Shown here one piece after another: positions 1 through 9,571 of a DNA stretch of 64,000 nucleotides (within the stretch, counting starts at the first letter, position 1; the number at the start of each line of letters is the position of its first letter). The position numbers and the translations under genes are program-made. The notes beneath the pieces are model-generated. The model worked only from the letters and a program-made list of their open reading frames with translations. It ran no database searches and was not told where the DNA came from. The stretch covers positions 32,584 through 96,583 of the forward strand of contig JAZQJG010000098.1 in NCBI GenBank assembly GCA_045541535.1, given 5' to 3'. The DNA is from Firm-08 sp045541535 (GTDB lineage Bacteria; Bacillota; Clostridia; Oscillospirales; QAKW01).

Positions 1-1156
1 GATTGACTCTCACGATTTCCGGAATGATGTCTCCCGCCTTTTGTACGATGACGCGATCACCGATACGAATATCAAGATCACGGATAAAATTGCGATTATT
101 AAGGGTGGCTCTGGATACGGTACTGCCGGCCAGTCGCACCGGTTCCAATACAGCATTGGGGGTCAGTACACCGGTCCGCCCCACTTGAATTACAATATCT
201 TTCAGTGTCGTTTCTTTTTGTTCGGGCGGATATTTGTAGGCAATGGCCCATTTAGGAAATTTGCTGGTTTGTCCCAACAGATCCCGATGGCCAAAATCAT
301 TTACTTTAATAACGGCACCGTCAATATCAAAGGGCAAGCTATCCCGAATTTCCGCAAAACGCTCTACCTCGGCAAACGCCTCACTTATGGAATCATATAC
401 CGAATAAAAGGGACTTACGGGAAAACCGAGATCTTTAAGAAAATCAAGGCTGTCTTCGTGGCTTGAAAAGGACACGTCTCCCTTTTGTACGTTGAAAACG
501 AAAATGGAGAGCTGTCTGGAAGCGGTGATTTCACTATTGAGCTGACGCAAAGAGCCTGCCGCCGCATTACGGGGATTGGCAAACAAGGGCTGTTCTTCCA
601 ATTGACGTTGCTTGTTCAGTGACTCAAAGGCAGCCTTTGACATATAAACCTCGCCTCGTACCGTGATGTTCAAGGGACGAGACAATACTTTGGGAATTTC
701 GGTAATGGTCATCAGATTTTGGGTAACGTCTTCGCCCACCATACCGTCACCTCTGGTAGCGCCGCGAACAAAAATGCCTTCCTTGTATTCAAGCGCCACG
801 GAAAGTCCGTCAATCTTAAGCTCAACGGCGTAGGCAGGATTTTCCACCTCTTTCAGCACCCGCTGTTCAAATTCAAGGAGTTCGGCAAAGGAAAATGCAT
901 CCAAAAGACTTTGAAGCGGAACCTCGTGAGTCACGGCCTCAAAAGTGTTAGTCGCCTTACCGCCGACGCGTACGGTGGGAGAATCAGCACTGACAAGCTG
1001 AGGATATTGTCCCTCAAGTGAGCGCAATTTGCGCATCAGCATATCGTACTCATAATCGGAAATTTCAGGGCTGTCCTCATTATAATACTTTTCGGAATGG
1101 TAGTTGATGGTCGCCCGTAAATCTTCTATTAACTTTTGCGCAGAAGAAAGATCCAT
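1..1156 (-). CDS. ligA: NAD-dependent DNA ligase LigA (N-terminal 385 residues, cut by window edge)
   Basis: Seals nicks in duplex DNA using NAD+ during replication and repair. The reading frame is open from the ATG at 1156 to base 1, so the C-terminal part (OB fold, zinc finger, HhH, BRCT) lies outside. Visible are the NMN-binding Ia region (YYNEDSPEISDYEYD, about residues 24-38) and the adenylation motif KIDG with the nucleotidyl lysine at about residue 114, followed by the NPRNAAAGSLRQL segment typical of bacterial LigA. The start codon directly follows the hemZ stop, and its ribosome site (AAAGGAAA) lies inside hemZ, so the two are translationally coupled. Identity is firm; only the 3' end is missing. 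Confidence 0.96.
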   Translation of the reverse strand, partial: MDLSSAQKLIEDLRATINYHSEKYYNEDSPEISDYEYDMLMRKLRSLEGQYPQLVSADSPTVRVGGKATNTFEAVTHEVPLQSLLDAFSFAELLEFEQRVLKEVENPAYAVELKIDGLSVALEYKEGIFVRGATRGDGMVGEDVTQNLMTITEIPKVLSRPLNITVRGEVYMSKAAFESLNKQRQLEEQPLFANPRNAAAGSLRQLNSEITASRQLSIFVFNVQKGDVSFSSHEDSLDFLKDLGFPVSPFYSVYDSISEAFAEVERFAEIRDSLPFDIDGAVIKVNDFGHRDLLGQTSKFPKWAIAYKYPPEQKETTLKDIVIQVGRTGVLTPNAVLEPVRLAGSTVSRATLNNRNFIRDLDIRIGDRVIVQKAGDIIPEIVRVN

Positions 1157-2617
1157 TTACTCATTTCCTTTCAGATTTTCGTAAATCAAGTGTAGCTGTT
1201 CTTCCAGCTTTTCGGGGAATTTTAAATATTCTTGTGGGTATTTTGTATTAACAAAACGGTCAATCCGACCGATTTTGTTGTGAATAATTTTGGTGGAGGC
1301 GCCGGCGCCACAGCCGAATACGCTGTGAACGTCTTCCATCATATACACGTTATATTTTCCGATATATCCGGCTTTGGCATAGCCGATGTTTTCTCCGTTG
1401 GAAAGAGTGCTTTTTTGCCGGTAGATATAGTAGGGATAAAACTCGTTTTTATGCAAAATCTCATAGCCGCCGGCAAGCATTTCCGCCACCCGGTCTGCTT
1501 TCGGATCATACAAGCGATCCGGCGTGCTCCAGGTACTCGCTTTTTTGATGGACAAGGAATGTACCGTAACATTCTCCACACCAAGATCTATTACCTTGTG
1601 TAAAGAATCCAGATGACTTTTCACCGTTTCCTCCGGCAAGCCTGCAATAAAGTCCACATTAATGCAATCAAAGCCAAAACTGCGTGCAAGCTTGCAGGCA
1701 GCTATAAATTCCGCGGCTGTATGCCGACGCCCTACCCCCGCCAGTACTTGATCATTTAGGGTTTGACAATTGATGCATAATCGATCAATGGGATATTTTC
1801 TTAACACCGCCAGACGGTCAGGGGTCACGGTTTCGGGGCGGCCGATCTCAAAGCAACATTCTCGCAGCGGATGCCGCAGTTTTGAAAACAGCAGTGAAAG
1901 CAAGGCCTCCATTTGCTCCGCAGACAAAATACCCGGTGTGCCACCACCCACGTAAACTGTGGAAATCTTTTTACCAAAACGGTAGATCAGATCAATCTTT
2001 TGCTCCACTTCCCACAAAAGCCGTTGTAAATACGGCTCAACCAAATTTCTAACCTTCTCTACCGAGGCGCTGACAAAGGAACAATAGGAGCATTTTGACG
2101 GGCAGAACGGAATGGAAATGTACAGTGAAACATCGTTTTCCACCCCATTGTAGTAAATACTTTTACGAAAAGAAAAGATCGTGTCAAGAATTTGACTCTT
2201 TTGTTCGGAAACGTAAAAATTTTTTTGTAAAATCTCGCCGGCCTTATCTCCGTATTGCGCCGAAATTTTTTCGTATACGCTCATAGGACGAATGCCTGTT
2301 AAAATCCCCCAGGGTGGACAGATACCCGTTGCCTTGCAACAAGCAAAATAAACCGTCTGCTTTACAAAACGAAGTTCATTTTCAGGCGATTTGCCCACAA
2401 AAGTCCTTTGACAAGAAAATCTCTTCCCGCCGAAACGAACGCAAGCATATGCAATTTTTCGGTCATCACCGATGGCAGAAAGTTTTGAATAGACGGAAAC
2501 GTCATGCCTTGCGGCACTGTTATCCAGAATTCTGCTACCCGGCCAGAATAAAAGCGTTACGTTAATAACGTCAAACGCCTTTTTATGACCGGCGGTGTTT
2601 ACGTAAACGTTGGCCAT
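1157..2617 (-). CDS. hemZ: HemZ-family radical SAM protein (annotated coproporphyrinogen dehydrogenase)
   Basis: A 486-residue radical SAM enzyme of the HemN/HemZ group. The 4Fe-4S triad is C172-x3-C176-x2-C179 in FCPSKCSYCSF, followed by the glycine-rich SAM segment VYVGGGTPG. The N-terminal 160 residues are the HemZ-specific extension, and the length is near that of Bacillus HemZ (about 500). Family members are annotated as oxygen-independent coproporphyrinogen III dehydrogenases, but no other haem gene is present here and many anaerobic Clostridia carry hemZ without a haem pathway, so the true substrate is uncertain. It lies between an MBL hydrolase and ligA in the recJ-relA operon. Confidence 0.85.
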   Translation of the reverse strand: MANVYVNTAGHKKAFDVINVTLLFWPGSRILDNSAARHDVSVYSKLSAIGDDRKIAYACVRFGGKRFSCQRTFVGKSPENELRFVKQTVYFACCKATGICPPWGILTGIRPMSVYEKISAQYGDKAGEILQKNFYVSEQKSQILDTIFSFRKSIYYNGVENDVSLYISIPFCPSKCSYCSFVSASVEKVRNLVEPYLQRLLWEVEQKIDLIYRFGKKISTVYVGGGTPGILSAEQMEALLSLLFSKLRHPLRECCFEIGRPETVTPDRLAVLRKYPIDRLCINCQTLNDQVLAGVGRRHTAAEFIAACKLARSFGFDCINVDFIAGLPEETVKSHLDSLHKVIDLGVENVTVHSLSIKKASTWSTPDRLYDPKADRVAEMLAGGYEILHKNEFYPYYIYRQKSTLSNGENIGYAKAGYIGKYNVYMMEDVHSVFGCGAGASTKIIHNKIGRIDRFVNTKYPQEYLKFPEKLEEQLHLIYENLKGNE

Positions 2618-2629
2618 AGGTTCTCCTGA

Positions 2630-3217
2630 TCAAAAAGATTTTCTTTCCTTAAAAATCGTTGTAGACGGTCCGTGTCCGGGATACACCGTCAAATTATCGT
2701 TAATCTCCAGTAACTGTCTCACCGAATTCATTTCCGTCAAAGCGTCGCCGCCGGGAAACGAAGTGTTACCGATACCCTGACAAAAGAGCGTGTCACCCGA
2801 AAACAGCGCGTCCTCTACACGATAACATACCGATCCCGGCGAGTGGCCGGGAGTATGAATGATTTCGATCCCGTATTGACTAAGATCAATTTCTTCATTA
2901 GCACAGAGAAGATCAAAGGTAACTGCTTGTCCGAGTATTGCAGTTGATAAATTGAAGGAAGGATCGCAGAGATAATGTTGATCCGCAGAATGAATAACGA
3001 TCTGCGTATCACTGTTTTCAAACAGTGAAAGGGATGAAATATGATCAATGTGACCGTGGGTCAACAACAGAAAGTCAGGCCAGATGCCAAAAGAAGCAAG
3101 ATGCCGCTTCGTATCCTGTACCGATCCGCCGCAATCCACCATAAAGCATTTATTATTTTTTTCAAAAAGATACACGTTGGTGTCAAAAAAATCTGTAACA
3201 AAATGCTGTATTTTCAT
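2630..3217 (-). CDS. MBL-fold metallo-hydrolase (glyoxalase II-like)
   Basis: A 195-residue single-domain metallo-beta-lactamase-fold hydrolase. The metal-binding motif THGHIDH gives H54, H56, D58 and H59; further ligands are in HTPGHSPGS, the SGDTLF aspartate and the C-terminal PGHG histidine. This is the small YcbL/glyoxalase II-like type, thought to cleave thioesters such as S-lactoylglutathione analogues, but the substrate cannot be read from the sequence. It starts two bases after the relA stop. A small MBL gene between relA and hemZ is a common clostridial arrangement, so co-transcription is likely. Probably cytoplasmic: no signal peptide is seen. Confidence 0.85.
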   Translation of the reverse strand: MKIQHFVTDFFDTNVYLFEKNNKCFMVDCGGSVQDTKRHLASFGIWPDFLLLTHGHIDHISSLSLFENSDTQIVIHSADQHYLCDPSFNLSTAILGQAVTFDLLCANEEIDLSQYGIEIIHTPGHSPGSVCYRVEDALFSGDTLFCQGIGNTSFPGGDALTEMNSVRQLLEINDNLTVYPGHGPSTTIFKERKSF

Positions 3218-3219
3218 AT

Positions 3220-5385
3220 CTACACTCTTGAAATCTCAATCACGTCTTTCAGTTTCTCCAGCTTTGCAATAATCTGGTTAAGATGCTGGATATCCCGCAC
3301 CTCAAAGGACATTGTGATCACAGCGTGATCTTTCTCCGTACGATGGGGATTGGCGCTGACAGAATGAATGGAAACCTTCATATCCGCCATAGCAGAAGCA
3401 ACTGCCGCCATAACACCAATACTCTCTTTGGTTTCAATACGAATGTTGGCGGTAAAGGCGGCCGGTGTCGTTTCATCCCAATGCGCCTTCAGCCATCGCT
3501 CCGGTGCTGCATCCATTCCCGTTACGGCGTTGGGACAATCCACTTTATGAATAGACACGCCAAAACCTTTGGTAATAAAGCCGCAAATATAGTCGCCCGG
3601 CAGAGGTGAACAGCATTTTGCAAACTTCACAAGACAATTATCAATGCCCTCCACCACAACGCCGCCGGAAGCGGTTTTACGTTTGTGAACGGGAATCACC
3701 TTGATTTCTTTGGCCTTTTGCATTTTCATGGCAATGTCCTTGACTTTGTTTGCCACCTTAAATGCGGTGGTACCGCCGTAACCGATAGCGCTATATAGAT
3801 CGTCTATGTGATTATAGTGCATTCTCTCACAGACGAGTTCAAGTATTTTCAACTTGTCTTCCTGCTCCAGTCGGATGCCCAGTTCCCGCAACTCTTTATC
3901 CAGTTCGGTCTGACCCGTGGTAATATTTTCTTCACGACACTCTTTTTTGAAATACTGTCGGATCTTGTTACGGGCCTCACTGGTGGTTGCAATCTTCATC
4001 CAGTTGCGAGAAGGGGCATGATTGGCAGAAGAAGTGGTAAGGATTTCTACGATCTCGCCGGTACTGAGTTTATAATCAAAGGGCACGATCTTGCCATTTA
4101 CTTTGGCACCGATCATTCGATTACCGACAGCCGAATGGATGGAATAGGCAAAGTCAATCAGATTTGCCCCAAGAGGCAGATCCACCACGTCGCCTTTCGG
4201 CGTGAATACAAATACCTCTTCTGCAAACAGATCCACCTTTAGTCCGGAAATGAAGTCCTCGGTGTCCCCTACCTCGTTTGCTTCCAGCAGAGAACGAATC
4301 CAATGAAGCTTGGAATCCACGGACTCCGAACTGCTACGTACGCCGCTCTTGTATTTCCAGTGAGCCGCGATACCGTATTCTGCCGTATTGTGCATATCCC
4401 AGGTACGAATCTGTACCTCAAACGGGATGCCGGTTTTTCCGATTACCGTCGTGTGCAAGGATTGATACATATTGTGCTTCGGTGTGGAAATATAATCCTT
4501 AAACCGACCGGGAATGGGATTGAAAATATCGTGAATCAAACCCAAAACAAAGTAGCAATCCGTCATACTGTCCACAATTACCCGGAAGGCATATACATCG
4601 AAGATTTCTTCAAAAGCCTTGTTTTGCGTGAACAGCTTACGGTAAATACTGAAAATATGCTTTACACGGTATTCCAGATGGAACTTGATGTTAAACTCCG
4701 CCAGCTTTTCGGAAATGCGTTGCAGCGTCTGATCAAAGAAATTGCCGTCGGTATTGGCAAATTGCTCCAGTCGGTCAACGATCATCTTATAGCCGACGGG
4801 ATCCAGATAGGACAGACAGGTATCCTCCAGCTCAGTTTTGATTTTTTGCATACCGAGACGATGCGCAAGGGGCGCATAGATTTCCATAGTTTCCAACGCC
4901 ACCCGCAATTGCTTGGAGGAAGGTACTGCATCCAAGGTGCGCACGTTGTGCAAACGGTCAGCCAGCTTAATGATAATGACCCGCAGATCTTTTGCCATAG
5001 CAAAAAACATCTTGCGCAGATATTCAATCTGCTGTTCCTCTTTAGAGGAATAAGGAATCTTGCCGATTTTGGTAACGCCGTCTACCAGTTCCGCTACCGA
5101 GCGGCCAAACTCTTCCTTGACAGTGTCGAAGGTTGCCTCGGTGTCCTCGATGGTATCGTGCAGTAACGCGGCAATGACCGAGTCGGAATCAAGGCCCAAC
5201 TCGTGGGTAATGATCGCCACCTGCAAAGGATGACAGATATAGGGCTCGCCCGACGTTCTGCGCTGATCCCCGTGATGGGATTTGGCAAACTCAAAGGCCT
5301 TTTCAATTTTTTCAAAATCATAAGTCCTGCCGTCCGAATGAAGACAGTCACAGAGCTTTTGATACAGTTGATGGACTATATCCAT
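3220..5385 (-). CDS. relA: Bifunctional (p)ppGpp synthetase/hydrolase RelA/SpoT
   Basis: Makes and degrades the alarmone (p)ppGpp, the main stringent-response signal. Domains in order: HD hydrolase (HHGDQRRTSGEPY, LLHDTIEDT, LADRLHN, about residues 30-180); synthetase (RFKDYISTPK then NMYQSLHTTV, about 230-340); TGS (about 385-445); a conserved zinc-finger-like middle with CCSPLPGD; and a C-terminal ACT domain. The basic RxKD signature in the synthetase is that of bifunctional enzymes. I start at the ATG at 5385, because GGGAGGAAACA sits just upstream; the frame also opens at a TTG at 5400 inside that ribosome site. It lies 11 bases after the recJ stop. Confidence 0.96.
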   Translation of the reverse strand: MDIVHQLYQKLCDCLHSDGRTYDFEKIEKAFEFAKSHHGDQRRTSGEPYICHPLQVAIITHELGLDSDSVIAALLHDTIEDTEATFDTVKEEFGRSVAELVDGVTKIGKIPYSSKEEQQIEYLRKMFFAMAKDLRVIIIKLADRLHNVRTLDAVPSSKQLRVALETMEIYAPLAHRLGMQKIKTELEDTCLSYLDPVGYKMIVDRLEQFANTDGNFFDQTLQRISEKLAEFNIKFHLEYRVKHIFSIYRKLFTQNKAFEEIFDVYAFRVIVDSMTDCYFVLGLIHDIFNPIPGRFKDYISTPKHNMYQSLHTTVIGKTGIPFEVQIRTWDMHNTAEYGIAAHWKYKSGVRSSSESVDSKLHWIRSLLEANEVGDTEDFISGLKVDLFAEEVFVFTPKGDVVDLPLGANLIDFAYSIHSAVGNRMIGAKVNGKIVPFDYKLSTGEIVEILTTSSANHAPSRNWMKIATTSEARNKIRQYFKKECREENITTGQTELDKELRELGIRLEQEDKLKILELVCERMHYNHIDDLYSAIGYGGTTAFKVANKVKDIAMKMQKAKEIKVIPVHKRKTASGGVVVEGIDNCLVKFAKCCSPLPGDYICGFITKGFGVSIHKVDCPNAVTGMDAAPERWLKAHWDETTPAAFTANIRIETKESIGVMAAVASAMADMKVSIHSVSANPHRTEKDHAVITMSFEVRDIQHLNQIIAKLEKLKDVIEISRV

Positions 5386-5396
5386 TGTTTCCTCCC

Positions 5397-7442
5397 TCAA
5401 CCCTGCATTTTGCGATACAGGGCTGAATGTTCCAACGAAACCTTATGAGAATCATCAATTGATAAAATCATCAGTTGATGATCCACTAAAAGATATTGTA
5501 CAACGCCGATCTGCTCCAAAATTTCCAAAGAAGGTAAAATGCTGCGAAGATCATAATAGCCCAGGCCACTCTTTTTCATCAATACCGGAAGATCGGTCAG
5601 ATCCAGCAGCGATAAACTATTCTGAACGCATTTTTGTGCAAAACGGTAGACGTTTGCGATGATTTTGCGATTGGGATAAAGGCGGGGCGGAATCTCACCA
5701 CCGAGAGCGCACTCCAGGTCGCTGATCATCTGATTATATTTCTTCTCATAGGGGCGAATACCCTTAACGATCATTTGCAGATCACATTTACCGCGAAACT
5801 CATTAATAGAAGCTTGAAATATTACGTCGACACAGCTTTGCGCTTCCAGAGCAAACGCATCCGGACGCATTCCGAAAAATACGGCATTGATCCGCTTTGA
5901 GCCGATCTGGAAAACAAGTCGCATATGTTTTTGATTTCCGATGGGCTTCAGCTCCCGAATAATGGCATTACGTACGCAAAACAGGGGCACCTCGTTTTGG
6001 GTGCCAAAGGGTTCCAGAAGAGAAATCTTTTGAAAGCTCTCCAGTTCAAAATCTGTTTCAAAGAGCTGGGCATCAATCTTGATGCTGTTGACATAGGGTG
6101 AGTTTTTCGTTTCAGCCTTTGCATAGGCGCAAAAACGGTCTCTGAATTTGGGAAGCTCGGACGAAGGCAACGTGATGCCCGCCGCCATCGCATGACCGCC
6201 AAAGCGAAAATCGACGTCCTCCAGTGCCCCCAGTGCGTTATATAAATTCAGGGGTTCCATACTGCGGCCGGAGCCCTTTGCTTTGCCCTCGGATACGGCA
6301 AACAAGATGGTGGGCAGACCGTACTTTTCTTTAATGCGGGAGGCGACGATGCCGATAACACCGTGATGCCATCCTTCCTTCCATAAAATCAGAGCGCTTT
6401 GATCACGGTATAACTTTTTCTCTCGGATAATGGTATCCGCTTCCTCAAAAATTTTAGCCTCAATTAACTGGCGTTTGTTATTGAGCTCACACAAATAGTC
6501 AGCCGTTTGGGTCCAAACCGAAGGCTTTTGTGAAATCAGCAGTTCCACAGCTTTCAATGAATCACCGATCCGGCCGGCGGCATTGATGCGGGGTGCGATC
6601 AGAAAACTGACGTCAAACACGGAGAGCTGATCCAAGTTACGAATGCCGGCTGCTAGCATCAAAGCGTGAAGTCCACTGCGATTTTTAGAAAGTACTTGCA
6701 GGCCTCGACGGATAATATAACGATTTTCTCCAACTACAGGCATAACGTCGGAAATGGTGCCCAAGGCTACAAGATCTGAATACTGATCCAGCAGTTCCTC
6801 CTGAGTGCCCGGTGCGTGTAGTGCAGCAATCAACTTAAAAACAACGCCGACACCTGCCAAAGCGCGAAACGGATAATCGCAATCCGGTCTTTTTGGATTA
6901 CATACGGCTACGGCAGCAGGGATCTCTCCGGCGCATTCGTGATGATCGGTGATGACAAAATCAATGCCGATCTTCTTTGCATATTCCACTTCCTCTACGG
7001 CGGTTACGCCGGTATCCACTGAAATAATCAAGCTACTACCGTTTTTTGCAATGCGATCAATGGCGTTACAGTTTACGCCGTAACCTTCTTCAATCCGGTC
7101 GGGAATGTAAAAATAAACCTGTAAACCGCGGCGAGTCAGATAGGTATACAGCAGCGCAACCGATGTAATACCGTCCACGTCATAGTCTCCGTAGATCGTA
7201 ACAGTCTCACCCGCAGTAATAGCGGTGTTGATTCTTGCTACCGCAAGATCCATATCACGAATGACAAAAGGATCGTTCAACACGGCAGCAGTTGTATGAA
7301 GGCAATTATCAATTTCTTCAAAGCTATCAAAGCCGCGATTAATCAAAATATCAGCAAGGAATAAAGGGATATTATATCGTCCGGCAATGACCGCGGCACG
7401 TTCATTTTGCTGTTTGGGCATAATCCAATTTTTAATTGCCAT
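5397..7442 (-). CDS. recJ: Single-stranded-DNA-specific exonuclease RecJ
   Basis: 5'-to-3' exonuclease acting on single-stranded DNA in recombination and repair. 681 residues. The DHH phosphoesterase motifs are visible: GDYDVDGITS (motif I), SVDTGVTAVEE, and VITDHHECAGEIP, then the DHHA1 motif GGHAMAAGITL and the OB-like region. It is somewhat shorter than Bacillus RecJ (about 786), the reduction being at the C-terminal end. A good ribosome site (AAAGGAGAAGGGG) supports the ATG at 7442. It is the first gene of the recJ-relA-MBL-hemZ-ligA operon, directly behind a strong promoter. Confidence 0.95.
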   Translation of the reverse strand: MAIKNWIMPKQQNERAAVIAGRYNIPLFLADILINRGFDSFEEIDNCLHTTAAVLNDPFVIRDMDLAVARINTAITAGETVTIYGDYDVDGITSVALLYTYLTRRGLQVYFYIPDRIEEGYGVNCNAIDRIAKNGSSLIISVDTGVTAVEEVEYAKKIGIDFVITDHHECAGEIPAAVAVCNPKRPDCDYPFRALAGVGVVFKLIAALHAPGTQEELLDQYSDLVALGTISDVMPVVGENRYIIRRGLQVLSKNRSGLHALMLAAGIRNLDQLSVFDVSFLIAPRINAAGRIGDSLKAVELLISQKPSVWTQTADYLCELNNKRQLIEAKIFEEADTIIREKKLYRDQSALILWKEGWHHGVIGIVASRIKEKYGLPTILFAVSEGKAKGSGRSMEPLNLYNALGALEDVDFRFGGHAMAAGITLPSSELPKFRDRFCAYAKAETKNSPYVNSIKIDAQLFETDFELESFQKISLLEPFGTQNEVPLFCVRNAIIRELKPIGNQKHMRLVFQIGSKRINAVFFGMRPDAFALEAQSCVDVIFQASINEFRGKCDLQMIVKGIRPYEKKYNQMISDLECALGGEIPPRLYPNRKIIANVYRFAQKCVQNSLSLLDLTDLPVLMKKSGLGYYDLRSILPSLEILEQIGVVQYLLVDHQLMILSIDDSHKVSLEHSALYRKMQG

Positions 7443-7480
7443 ATCCCCTTCTCCTTTCTAAAAAATAAAATTATTATATA

Positions 7481-7509
7481 ATTATAGCATTATTATATTA
7501 TAATATCAA
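7481..7509 (-). promoter_or_regulatory. SigA-type promoter for recJ operon
   Basis: Reading the minus strand: TTGATA at 7509-7504, a 17-base spacer, then TATAAT at 7486-7481 with an upstream TG (extended -10). It lies about 40 bases before the recJ start in an AT-rich gap, with no other gene to serve. Confidence 0.75.
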
Positions 7510-7550
7510 GATTTTTAAAATATTATGTTCAATTAATTTTTCAAAAAAAT

Positions 7551-7574
7551 AAGGCGACGCAAAAGCGTCGCCTT
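7551..7574 (-). terminator. Rho-independent terminator of the ispH-rpsA operon
   Basis: Perfect 10-bp stem (AAGGCGACGC / GCGTCGCCTT) with a 4-base loop. On the minus strand it is followed by ATTTTTTT. It lies 12 bases after the ispH-rpsA stop and separates that operon from recJ. Confidence 0.9.
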
Positions 7575-7586
7575 AAATATAAAAGA

Positions 7587-9569
7587 TTATTCAGCGTCGG
7601 TTTCCTCAGCGATGTCGCCATTGTCCTCCAGCAAAGCGCGGATGGACAGGCCAACCTTCTGCTTTTCGGTATCGATCTCAACGATCTTAACGTCAACCTC
7701 GTCGCCAACCTTAACAACGTCGGCAGGCTTGCCGATACGCTTGTCGGACAGCTGAGAAATATGAATCAGACCGTCTACACCGTCAACGATGTTGGCAAAT
7801 GCGCCGAAGGGCATCAGATTTACGATCTTAACGGTGGTAACGTCACCTTCAGCAAACTTGTCGGTGAACAGTTTGAAGGGATTGTCTTCGTCCTTTTTGT
7901 AGCCGAGAGAAACCTTCTTGTTCTCAACGTCAAGCTCTTTGATGTAAACTTCCAGAGTGTCGCCAACCTTGACAACCTCGTTGGGATGCTTGATCTTCTT
8001 CCAGCTGAGCTCGGTGATATGTACCAAGCCGTCTACGCCGCCGATGTCAACAAAAACACCGAAATTGGTGATAGATCTCTCGCTACGAACGGTACCGGTC
8101 AACTTCTGGCCAACCTCGGCGTTCGCCCAGAAAGCTTCCTGAGCCTGCTTTCTTTCAGCACTGGCAACAGCCTTCATGGAGCCGATGATCTTCTTGCGTC
8201 CGCGAACGGTGGAGAACTCAATGATGTTCAGCTTAACTTCGGTCTTCAGCAGGGTCTCAAAGTCAAAGTCACGGGGCTTTGCAGTCTGAGACATGGGAAC
8301 GAACACACGTACGCCGTATACAGAAACTGTCAGACCGCCGTTGTTAACGCCGGTTACGACACCTTCAACAACTTCCTTTTCATTCATTGCGGCCTCAATC
8401 TTCTCAAAGCCTGCAAGGGCGTCCAGTTTCTTCTTGGACAAAGCGATCGTACCTTCTACGTCGCTGACTCTCAATACGATAGCGTCAAACTCGTCGCCGA
8501 CTTTGACGGCAGTCTCCAGATCCACGGCAGGATCCGAAGAGAAATTGTCTCTGGTAATGAAGCCGGATTGTTTGGCCCCCAGTTCTACCTTGATTTCAGT
8601 AGGAGTAACACCTACTACAACAACCTTTACACGCTCACCGGTGGTAATGGTCTTGCAGGAATCCTCCAGCATTTCGGCAAAGGTCATTTCGCCAACTTCC
8701 GCTACATTTTTCGTCTCTTCTGACATTGTTTCTTTTACCTCCTCAATTACACAGTCCGGTGTTGAAGCACCGGCTGTGATACCGATCAAATTGAATTTTT
8801 TTATAGTTTCGATCGGTAGTTCGCCGGCCGACTCAATCAAAAAAGAATTCGGACACACTGCCTGCGCTATGTGATAAAGCTTGTTTGTATTGGAGCTTTG
8901 CTTGCCGCCAACCACAAAAAAAGCGTCACATTTTGCAGCCAATCGGCCGCATTCTTCCTGTCTTAAATCGGTAGCATTACAGATTGTATCATATATTATT
9001 GAATTTTTAAAGGTTTTTTTGATAATTTTTTCACATTTTTTAAATTCTTTTACGGAAAAAGTAGTTTGCCAAACTACATCCACAAACAAATTCTCGGAAT
9101 GTGTAAAATTTTTGGTGATTTTTTCAAGTCCTTCCGCATCCCGAAAGACCAGACATCGCTCCGGATGGGCAAAACTACGAATCCCCATCACCTCGGGATG
9201 ACCTTCATCCCCACCGATAAGTACCCAATGATCACCCTCAGCCACTCGCTCAACAATCCGATGGATCTTGGCCACAAAGGGACAGGTTGTGTCAATTACT
9301 TTACCGGCTTTTTGGTCCAGTAAAAGATAATCTTCCTTGGTGATTCCGTGAGCACGCACCACGGCAACGGCTCCTTCCGGAAGATCGGCGGGTGAATCCA
9401 CAATTTTTACCCCTCTTTCCCCCATCCGTGCAATAATCTGGGGATTATGGATAATCGGACCGATGGTGCAAATTTTTTCATTGTGCTCCTCAATTGCCTT
9501 TTCCAAAAGATTTACAGCACGCTCTACGCCAAAACAAAATCCCGCACTTTTTGCTACGATTATCTTCAT
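7587..9569 (-). CDS. ispH: Fused 4-hydroxy-3-methylbut-2-enyl diphosphate reductase / 30S ribosomal protein S1
   Basis: One 660-residue chain carrying two unrelated functions. Residues 1-285 are IspH, the last enzyme of the MEP pathway, making IPP and DMAPP with a 4Fe-4S cluster. Its three ligands are visible in AGFCFGVERAV (C12), DTTCPFVAKIH (C96) and ICNATDLRQEE (C197). From about residue 300 come four S1 RNA-binding domains with the GxFV/GLVHITELS and GLIHISQLS patterns, as in ribosomal protein S1. The fusion is a known clostridial trait. Two ATGs lie in tandem (9572 and 9569); GGGAG is better spaced for the second. The start overlaps the plsC stop. Confidence 0.95.
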   Translation of the reverse strand: MKIIVAKSAGFCFGVERAVNLLEKAIEEHNEKICTIGPIIHNPQIIARMGERGVKIVDSPADLPEGAVAVVRAHGITKEDYLLLDQKAGKVIDTTCPFVAKIHRIVERVAEGDHWVLIGGDEGHPEVMGIRSFAHPERCLVFRDAEGLEKITKNFTHSENLFVDVVWQTTFSVKEFKKCEKIIKKTFKNSIIYDTICNATDLRQEECGRLAAKCDAFFVVGGKQSSNTNKLYHIAQAVCPNSFLIESAGELPIETIKKFNLIGITAGASTPDCVIEEVKETMSEETKNVAEVGEMTFAEMLEDSCKTITTGERVKVVVVGVTPTEIKVELGAKQSGFITRDNFSSDPAVDLETAVKVGDEFDAIVLRVSDVEGTIALSKKKLDALAGFEKIEAAMNEKEVVEGVVTGVNNGGLTVSVYGVRVFVPMSQTAKPRDFDFETLLKTEVKLNIIEFSTVRGRKKIIGSMKAVASAERKQAQEAFWANAEVGQKLTGTVRSERSITNFGVFVDIGGVDGLVHITELSWKKIKHPNEVVKVGDTLEVYIKELDVENKKVSLGYKKDEDNPFKLFTDKFAEGDVTTVKIVNLMPFGAFANIVDGVDGLIHISQLSDKRIGKPADVVKVGDEVDVKIVEIDTEKQKVGLSIRALLEDNGDIAEETDAE

Positions 9570-9571
9570 CA

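Noticed and set aside
4303..5166. 287-residue plus-strand open frame opposite relA
   Set aside because: Lies wholly inside relA, whose domains are intact in the other strand.
5386..5400. TTG start for relA at 5400
   Set aside because: It is part of the ribosome site for the ATG at 5385, and would overlap recJ.
7761..8723. 320-residue plus-strand open frame opposite the S1 domains
   Set aside because: Antisense shadow of the repetitive S1 region.
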